DNA of 64,000 nucleotides. Source: DZBG01 sp049241565. Lineage in GTDB: Bacteria > Bdellovibrionota > Bacteriovoracia > Bacteriovoracales > Bacteriovoracaceae. The stretch covers positions 1 through 64,000 of the forward strand of contig JBMLQL010000040.1 in the NCBI GenBank assembly GCA_049241565.1. Reading direction: 5' to 3'. This document shows positions 58,328 through 64,000 of this stretch, piece by piece (position 1 is the first letter of the stretch; every line of letters starts with the position of its first letter). A model generated the notes under the pieces. The model ran no database searches, was not told the origin of the DNA, and was given only the letters and a program-made list of their open reading frames with translations. The position numbers and the translations under genes were made by a program.

Positions 58328-59578
58328 ATGAAACTTGGACTTTTAATCGTGGGGACTGAGGTTCTTAAAGGACTAGTGGCCGATGCTAATACTTTTTGGC
58401 TGGCCGGACACCTCAAAAGTCTCAACCTAGAACTCTCTAAAACCATCACTGTGGGTGATGGTGAAGCTGAAATTATCAAAGGTCTTCAGGAGCTTTATGA
58501 GCAGTGTGATTTTGTTTTCACTTCCGGGGGACTTGGTCCAACTCTAGACGATATTACCAAAACAAGTATTGCCAGCTTTTTTAATCTTGAAGTCAAACAC
58601 TCAGCAGAGGCTCGCCTCGTCGCTGAAAAAAACTATAAGCAGTTTAATCGTGAATTGGTGAATGGTCATATTTACGAAACTCTTCCTGTTGGATTTTCTC
58701 CTCTTTGGAACCCCTCAGGTTTTGCCCCTGCTTTTTATTATCAAACAGCAAAAAATAAATTTATCCTCTCTGCTCCGGGAGTACCTAAAGAATTTAAAAG
58801 TATTATTACAGAACATTTTCAGAAAATAATTTCTCCTTTTCTAACGAATAAAGATTTTGCAGAGACAATAACTTTCAGAACAAAAAGAATTCCCGAGGAA
58901 AAAATTTTCTCAGAGCTCTGTCCTACTCTTTGGCAAGACCTTGAAGCTTTTGGGAACGTCTCTAGTCTCCCTCAATTGATGAGTGTTGATGTTTGCGCTC
59001 ATCTTAAAGCAAAATCGAGGGAAGAACTTGAAGATAAAAAAAACAAAGTCATTCAACTTGTCACAACCTCTGCTCTTCATTCTTATATTTGGGAAATTGG
59101 AACACGCTCTATCGAAGAGGTGATTTTAGATTTGAGCAAAAAGAAAAATCTTCATTTTGGATTTGCTGAATCATGCACTGGAGGACTTTGCTCTCACCGC
59201 ATGACAAATATTGCTGGGGCCTCCTCAGCATTTTGGGGAAGTGTTGTTTGTTATGACAATTCAGTCAAAGAAAATATTCTTGGAGTGAAAAAACAAACTC
59301 TTCAAGAGTTCGGGGCCGTGAGTGAACAAACCGCCAGCGAGATGGCGATAGGCCTAAAGACAAAACTGAATTTAGATTTAGCGGTGGCCATTACTGGAAT
59401 TGCTGGCCCAGGTGGTGGAAGTGAAGAGAAACCAGTAGGAACAGTATGTTTAGGCCTGGCCGATAAAGCTGGAGTTTCAACTTATAAACTTGTCTTGTTT
59501 GGTGATCGGGAACAACTCAAAAACAGATTTGCTCAAGCGGCCTTAATGATCTTGCTTGAGAAACTGCAAAGTAATTGA
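58328..59578 (+). CDS. cinA: CinA family protein, nicotinamide-nucleotide amidohydrolase
   Basis: A 416-residue protein of normal length. The N-terminal MoaB/MogA-like domain has the start LGLLIVGTEVLKGLVADANT and FTSGGLGPTLDDITK. The C-terminal PncC domain has FGFAESCTGGLCSHRMTNIAGASS, WGSVVCYDNSVKENILGV and AITGIAGPGGGSEEKPVGTV. By family it removes the amide from nicotinamide mononucleotide in NAD recycling, possibly cleaving ADP-ribose too. GGGGTTAAGG precedes the ATG. Confidence 0.95.
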   Translation: MKLGLLIVGTEVLKGLVADANTFWLAGHLKSLNLELSKTITVGDGEAEIIKGLQELYEQCDFVFTSGGLGPTLDDITKTSIASFFNLEVKHSAEARLVAEKNYKQFNRELVNGHIYETLPVGFSPLWNPSGFAPAFYYQTAKNKFILSAPGVPKEFKSIITEHFQKIISPFLTNKDFAETITFRTKRIPEEKIFSELCPTLWQDLEAFGNVSSLPQLMSVDVCAHLKAKSREELEDKKNKVIQLVTTSALHSYIWEIGTRSIEEVILDLSKKKNLHFGFAESCTGGLCSHRMTNIAGASSAFWGSVVCYDNSVKENILGVKKQTLQEFGAVSEQTASEMAIGLKTKLNLDLAVAITGIAGPGGGSEEKPVGTVCLGLADKAGVSTYKLVLFGDREQLKNRFAQAALMILLEKLQSN

Positions 59579-59692
59579 GTCGGTAAAGCGTTTTTACTTA
59601 CATGAACTAGTATGTAAAAACAATAACTTAGATTATGGATAGAAGCCTCTGAAGCATTATAAGGCAAACTATACCTAGCAGAGTTAAATCGT

Positions 59693-59720
59693 TAAAAACG
59701 TTCACTTTTTTGACCGATAA
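59693..59720 (+). promoter_or_regulatory. FliA (sigma-28)-like promoter of the giant lipoprotein gene
   Basis: TAAAA (59693-59697), 16 bp, CCGATAA (59714-59720). The -10 is perfect; the -35 fits the TAAA core. The start point would be about 15-20 nt before the ATG at 59744, so the 5' leader is very short and carries the AGGAAGG ribosome site. Confidence 0.7.
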
Positions 59721-59743
59721 GACCATGAGGAAGGTTTACACGG

Positions 59744-62700
59744 ATGCAAGCACTGTCTCGATATGTTTATTCACTCGCCTCTTTGATGATGGTCGTCAGT
59801 TCGATGATTCTCTCATCGTGTATGCCCGAAACAACTCCAAGAACAGATACAAGCGCTTCAACTGGAATCACTGCAGGCTCAGGAAGTGGAAATGGCACAG
59901 GAAATTCTTCTGCCAATCCAGCTTTCCCACTTTCTGGAATTTTTATTCAAGAAGGCGCCACTCAAACAAATTCTAATTTAGTTCTCGCTATTGATTTTAA
60001 CGATTCATTCCTGATTCGCGGTGAAGCACTCTCAACTTATTTAAAAACGATTCCTAACACCACTCGCTTTTGTCTTGTGGGTAAATATGCTTCTTACACA
60101 AAAGCACTTATCGTATCGGCCAGGGCCCAGTCCTTTACGGATTTCTCAAAAGGAACAACTGAATTCTATCTTCAAGTTGAGCCTTCGCAATTAACATCAA
60201 ACCAAAATGATTGTTTAACTCCGAACCTTACAGGAGTGCTTAGTTCAGAAACTCCAGGTCTTGGTATTAATTTTGATCTTCAATCTGTATGCTCAACTTG
60301 TACTAGTTCAGCGACTAGTGATCCTCTCAAACTTTATTTCGTCAACGGTGAGGCAGTTCCTAATCTTAATTTTTCAAGTTTAAAGCTCACTATTTCTGGT
60401 GGAACATCTACGACCAATCCAACAAGCTGTATTACTAACAGTGCCTGTGTGGCCCGTGGATATACTTGCTGTCTTCAGAATCAGTGTGTGACAGATGGGG
60501 CCGTGAGATCCGGAGTGGACCTACTCTCTTCAAGTTTTTTAGTGGCGCAAGAAGACGTAAGAAATAATCCCAACAGATTTACTTCTTATCCTCAATACTA
60601 TTATGTCTGTGAAAGTTCTACTCCAACCGATCCAGGTAATGGCGGTGATGCTACAGATCCAAATTATGAAGCTCAAGTCAGGCTCATGGAGCAAACGCAG
60701 CTTTATAATTGCCTTAACCAAGTTCAAGATGAATTCTCTTATTGTACAGTGAAATACCCTTCTATCAGATCTCAGATTCAGGCTGGGTACACTTTTAGTG
60801 TGAAGCCTGATGATATTAACTTCTCTAGTTTTATGCCTTCAGGCTTTTTGAATAAAAATAATATTACAAAAATCTATTATGCAGGCCAGACACTTTATGA
60901 GGAAGGAGCGACACTCGTAACCCCACTTAATACTTCAGTCATTGAGACGATCACAACTCCCAACGATGCAATTGGGACTGCTCAGTCTATTAAGTTTTTT
61001 TCAAACACAAATCTTACTGGCCCTGATGATAACCTCTATATCAGTTTTAGAGTTAATGGGACTTGTGAGCAATTAAGTAGTGGTCTTGCTCGTTGTAAAA
61101 AAACTTATATTCAAGGGCTCACTGATTCTTCGAGTACTTTTTATCACCCTTCTGGAAATAGCTTTGCCATTCCAGGTTATGCCGATGTGACTAGCTACAC
61201 TGTCACGGTAAAACTGAGTGATATCTCCGTGGCGCAAGATGATAAATGGACACTTAATTCAGGCGCGAGGACAATTAACTTCATTCAGAATGTTCAGCCG
61301 AATCAGAAAGTTGAAATTACCTATTATGTCTCAGGAACTGCAACAGTTGCTGCTCTTACCGGATACAGAAAAGAAAACCAACTTTCAGTTAATATAATGT
61401 GTGGTTGTGATCAGGCCAGTGGCAAGTGTAATTTGACACCTAAAAAAGCAGCTGATGGAACAACTCTTATTGGCTATGATTGTTTCTATCCATCCAACTC
61501 AACAGAGACTCCTCCTACCAATCAAACTGTTTATGTTTCTAGCCGTAATATGCCTGTTCGTTATTATGATTCTGGTGGAATTAATTATGATGAAAACTAT
61601 GCTCAAGGCGAAGTTCAGGAAGGTGTGGAGTTTAGATATATAAATAATGACACACTTAGACCTAACAACTTAGATCTCTCCACTAAAATTGGATTTAATG
61701 AAATTCACGGATCAATTATTCGTGGCTCTAGTACGTCGGCCCGTCCGGCCAAGATGGTTAAAGTTAAAAAAGACCAAATCTACGATATCTATACTAATGA
61801 TGGGGCGTTCTCAAGTTGTACAACTTGTGGGAACGATTATTACTCTGCTCTCCAAAAGATATTCCCTCAGAATTTTTATGGTGTTGGTGGTGGGTACACT
61901 CCAGACAATTATGTATCTTCAAGAATTAACTCAACTAGTATTTATCGCTCAGATGATCTCCTATTTGGACGAGCGTGCTTCTTGCCTGCCACAATGATTC
62001 CTTGGACGCATAAATCTCCGATTGGAGTTGATGTAAAAACTCAACGTCGCAATCGTCTTGAGGCCCAGCATTTTCTTTTTGCTAATGGTTATCAGCGTGA
62101 CTGGTTTGGCTTCGACTATGGCTCAATCATTGGTTCATTTGATGGTGTGACTTGGTTTTCAATCGGGAATCAGCGCAGAATCAAGGCCACAACAAATCGT
62201 CTCTACCTTGCAGTGAACTCTTATTTTGGAGATCTGAATGTAGATAATAGTTTTAATATTACAGTTTCTGAATCAACTTCATCAGGCAATAATACAATCA
62301 CCCATGACTCTCTTAGCAGCGGAGCAGAATGCCAAAAGTCTCATTTCTGTGCCACTGATAATGATTGTATTAAACAAGTGGGATATGAGTATACATGTCA
62401 GAACGTAGCTGGACTCTTTACCGAATGGCCAATGTTTGATTCTAATGCCCAAGAGATTATTGGAACAAGTAGAAGAACTCTTTCAAATATTACTGGCGGT
62501 CTCAATGGCCAGAATAAACGTTGTGTCTACCGTGGTCGAGGAGCAACCTGCCATAAAAATTTAAATAATACTGCATCTACTTACAATGATTCCGGAGTCA
62601 CAGGACTTCTATCTTGCTCATCAAATAATTATTGTGAAAATGTAAACGGGATATCTCGCTTCAACAATCGTATTGCTCGCGTTGCCAATACACCTGTTTC

Positions 62701-64000
62701 TCAGAATATAGCCTACCCTACAAATCTCACCGACACATTCGCTCTCGGTGCAAGAATTTTAGGTCGTCCTTATAATTTTTATGGAACAGAAGCTGCGAAC
62801 TCAACTGTAGTTAATCAGCTTCAACAAGGTCTTGCTTCTGGAGCGATTTGTATTCCAGGAAAAGAAATTAGTTCAAGCAATACCACTTATGATCTTCTTT
62901 CGAGACAACCACCTACAAGACCTGAGTCTGCTGACAAGAACTATGGTATTGGGCGAATCCTTAATACCAATCAAAGTCCAAAATTCTTTGCCGCTTGTCC
63001 TGCCACGGATACTAGCGGAAACTATATTCAGTGGCAAAATCTCTCCCTCTCCTCAACTCTTGATGGTCTGAATGAGCGCACAATTAGTCAGAACTTATCG
63101 ACTAAGCATTTTGAGCTCTCTCCACTCATTAATATTGGCATTTATAACGCTAATCCGTCAGGATCTAATTTTACAACTCTAGGTCAACCTCAAGTAACAG
63201 CTCAAGGATATCAAAGAAATGCTTGTCTGAGAGCTCCAGGTGCTGCTTGTTTTAGTGATCTCGATTGCGGTCCTTCAGATTTTATTGCGACGAAATTTAA
63301 AAATGCGACTGGGTTAAGTTCAATTCTGAATTCATACGAAATTGAATTTTGGAAAGAAGAACTTATCTGTGGGAATCCGGACTACAAATATCTTAACTCT
63401 TCTCAAACAAAGAATCCTAATTTTGATATTAAGAAAAATAATTGTTGTCGTGATATGGGTAAAACAATGACAGTGGGAACTCAGCAGATTAGAGGTCTAA
63501 CAACTTCAACCTACTCTAATCTCTCAGATTTTGCTTATTGTGATCCAACTCTTCCACTCACTGATAAACGTGCGGTGGCCGGATACAATAAACCTATAAC
63601 ATCTTTTTCTCGCTACTCACGAATTCATACGATTTATGATAAAATGACTTGTGACAATATAACAGCCGCTGACAAGCTTAAAGCACCTATGGCCCAGTTC
63701 AATACTACGGCGAGTGATCAACCCCTCGATATTAATTTTATTCTAGGCCAATACAAAACTCTCGATACTATGAACTCGAGAATGTGTTGTACGACCCATT
63801 GGGTTCGCCATTTTGATACTTCTCTTGGTGGTGGATATACTTGGACTAGTAACAAGGGCCAAGTAATAAATAAGAAAATCTTTAGAGCATTAAGCTGGAG
63901 ACCTCAAGATATTACCTCTTATGAAGCAGACGGTGTGACTTTAAGAGACGCACCATTTGAGTGTCTTCCGCTTGAAGCAGACTTTGCCTCTTGTGAGATA
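59744..64000 (+). CDS. Giant Cys-rich surface lipoprotein (partial, 3' end outside the window)
   Basis: The reading frame is open for all 1419 codons to the window edge. The start MQALSRYVYSLASLMMVVSS leads to a lipobox ILSSC (Cys26), followed by a Thr/Ser/Gly-rich linker. I count more than 40 Cys, many in pairs such as CSTC, ARGYTCCLQNQC, CGCDQASGKC, CFSDLDC and CQKSHFCATDNDC, so it should be disulfide-stabilised and outside the cytoplasm. Around residues 740-850, WFGFDYGSIIGSFDG...NRLYLAVNSYFGD...DNSFNITV resembles LecA-like carbohydrate-binding beta-sandwich domains. AGGAAGG precedes the ATG. A FliA-type promoter lies just upstream. The family is unknown; adhesion to prey or surface decoration is inference. 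Confidence 0.85.
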   Translation, partial: MQALSRYVYSLASLMMVVSSMILSSCMPETTPRTDTSASTGITAGSGSGNGTGNSSANPAFPLSGIFIQEGATQTNSNLVLAIDFNDSFLIRGEALSTYLKTIPNTTRFCLVGKYASYTKALIVSARAQSFTDFSKGTTEFYLQVEPSQLTSNQNDCLTPNLTGVLSSETPGLGINFDLQSVCSTCTSSATSDPLKLYFVNGEAVPNLNFSSLKLTISGGTSTTNPTSCITNSACVARGYTCCLQNQCVTDGAVRSGVDLLSSSFLVAQEDVRNNPNRFTSYPQYYYVCESSTPTDPGNGGDATDPNYEAQVRLMEQTQLYNCLNQVQDEFSYCTVKYPSIRSQIQAGYTFSVKPDDINFSSFMPSGFLNKNNITKIYYAGQTLYEEGATLVTPLNTSVIETITTPNDAIGTAQSIKFFSNTNLTGPDDNLYISFRVNGTCEQLSSGLARCKKTYIQGLTDSSSTFYHPSGNSFAIPGYADVTSYTVTVKLSDISVAQDDKWTLNSGARTINFIQNVQPNQKVEITYYVSGTATVAALTGYRKENQLSVNIMCGCDQASGKCNLTPKKAADGTTLIGYDCFYPSNSTETPPTNQTVYVSSRNMPVRYYDSGGINYDENYAQGEVQEGVEFRYINNDTLRPNNLDLSTKIGFNEIHGSIIRGSSTSARPAKMVKVKKDQIYDIYTNDGAFSSCTTCGNDYYSALQKIFPQNFYGVGGGYTPDNYVSSRINSTSIYRSDDLLFGRACFLPATMIPWTHKSPIGVDVKTQRRNRLEAQHFLFANGYQRDWFGFDYGSIIGSFDGVTWFSIGNQRRIKATTNRLYLAVNSYFGDLNVDNSFNITVSESTSSGNNTITHDSLSSGAECQKSHFCATDNDCIKQVGYEYTCQNVAGLFTEWPMFDSNAQEIIGTSRRTLSNITGGLNGQNKRCVYRGRGATCHKNLNNTASTYNDSGVTGLLSCSSNNYCENVNGISRFNNRIARVANTPVSQNIAYPTNLTDTFALGARILGRPYNFYGTEAANSTVVNQLQQGLASGAICIPGKEISSSNTTYDLLSRQPPTRPESADKNYGIGRILNTNQSPKFFAACPATDTSGNYIQWQNLSLSSTLDGLNERTISQNLSTKHFELSPLINIGIYNANPSGSNFTTLGQPQVTAQGYQRNACLRAPGAACFSDLDCGPSDFIATKFKNATGLSSILNSYEIEFWKEELICGNPDYKYLNSSQTKNPNFDIKKNNCCRDMGKTMTVGTQQIRGLTTSTYSNLSDFAYCDPTLPLTDKRAVAGYNKPITSFSRYSRIHTIYDKMTCDNITAADKLKAPMAQFNTTASDQPLDINFILGQYKTLDTMNSRMCCTTHWVRHFDTSLGGGYTWTSNKGQVINKKIFRALSWRPQDITSYEADGVTLRDAPFECLPLEADFASCEI

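Noticed and set aside
59710..59976. 88-codon open frame starting ATGACCGATAAG
   Set aside because: It starts on the FliA-like promoter box and overlaps the giant lipoprotein gene in another frame, which has the better ribosome site, a lipobox and a frame open to the edge.

Overview
The window is a gene-dense stretch of a bacterial chromosome, roughly 40% GC by eye. I count 65 protein genes and no rRNA, tRNA, CRISPR array, insertion sequence or prophage. Many exported lipoproteins, several secreted metalloproteases and nucleases, outer-membrane barrels, FliA-type promoters and an SdhCAB operon fit a Bdellovibrionota predator, most likely of the Bacteriovorax/Peredibacter side. That assignment is inference from gene content; no rRNA is present to prove it. 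No gene-free stretch exceeds 300 bases.

Layout. 0-6 kb: thioredoxin 2, a CBS-domain protein, a secreted HNH nuclease, an AlkC-like DNA glycosylase, a MarR-controlled YceI/flavodoxin operon and a cation antiporter operon. 6-9.6 kb: a sigma-54-type promoter driving an exported Cys-repeat protein, a secreted zinc protease and a His-rich lipoprotein. 9.6-14.7 kb: photolyase and the sdhCAB operon. 14.7-21.7 kb: a 38-residue lipoprotein, a SprT-like/DUF2786 protein, a thioesterase, queE, and a four-gene run ending in a truncated globin. 21.7-29 kb: aldehyde dehydrogenase, a LitR/CarH-type regulator with flavin genes, a patatin and a DEAD-box helicase. 29-38.9 kb: outer-membrane and exported proteins, a nuclease, tgt, two FliA-driven lipoproteins (one a large metalloprotease), serC and a matrixin. 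38.9-50 kb: Xaa-Pro aminopeptidase, tryptophan dioxygenase plus a kynureninase-like enzyme, murD, speD, mdh, xth and a lone receiver domain. 50-59.6 kb: guanine deaminase, an NfeD/slipin pair, typA, a flavoprotein and cinA. 59.7-64 kb: the first 1419 codons of a giant Cys-rich lipoprotein that runs off the window.

Signals that cut across genes. Five promoter-like sites resemble the sigma-28 (FliA) consensus, and all five sit in front of exported proteins. Two of those targets are small exported proteins that share an RGPAS[I/V]D motif. Three hairpins share a GGTGCCAGC(T/G)ACC arm. GGCC is strikingly frequent in coding DNA. Of 16 convergent gene pairs, 11 overlap at their stop ends and the other 5 are separated by hairpin terminators. 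Three genes appear to start at their own transcription start point (leaderless).

Working together: queE and tgt both serve queuosine; the tryptophan dioxygenase and kynureninase-like genes form a catabolic unit; NfeD and slipin are a known membrane pair; MarR/YceI/flavodoxin and LitR/epimerase/flavoprotein look like self-controlled stress or light-response units; and the secreted proteases, nucleases and surface lipoproteins would suit prey contact and digestion.
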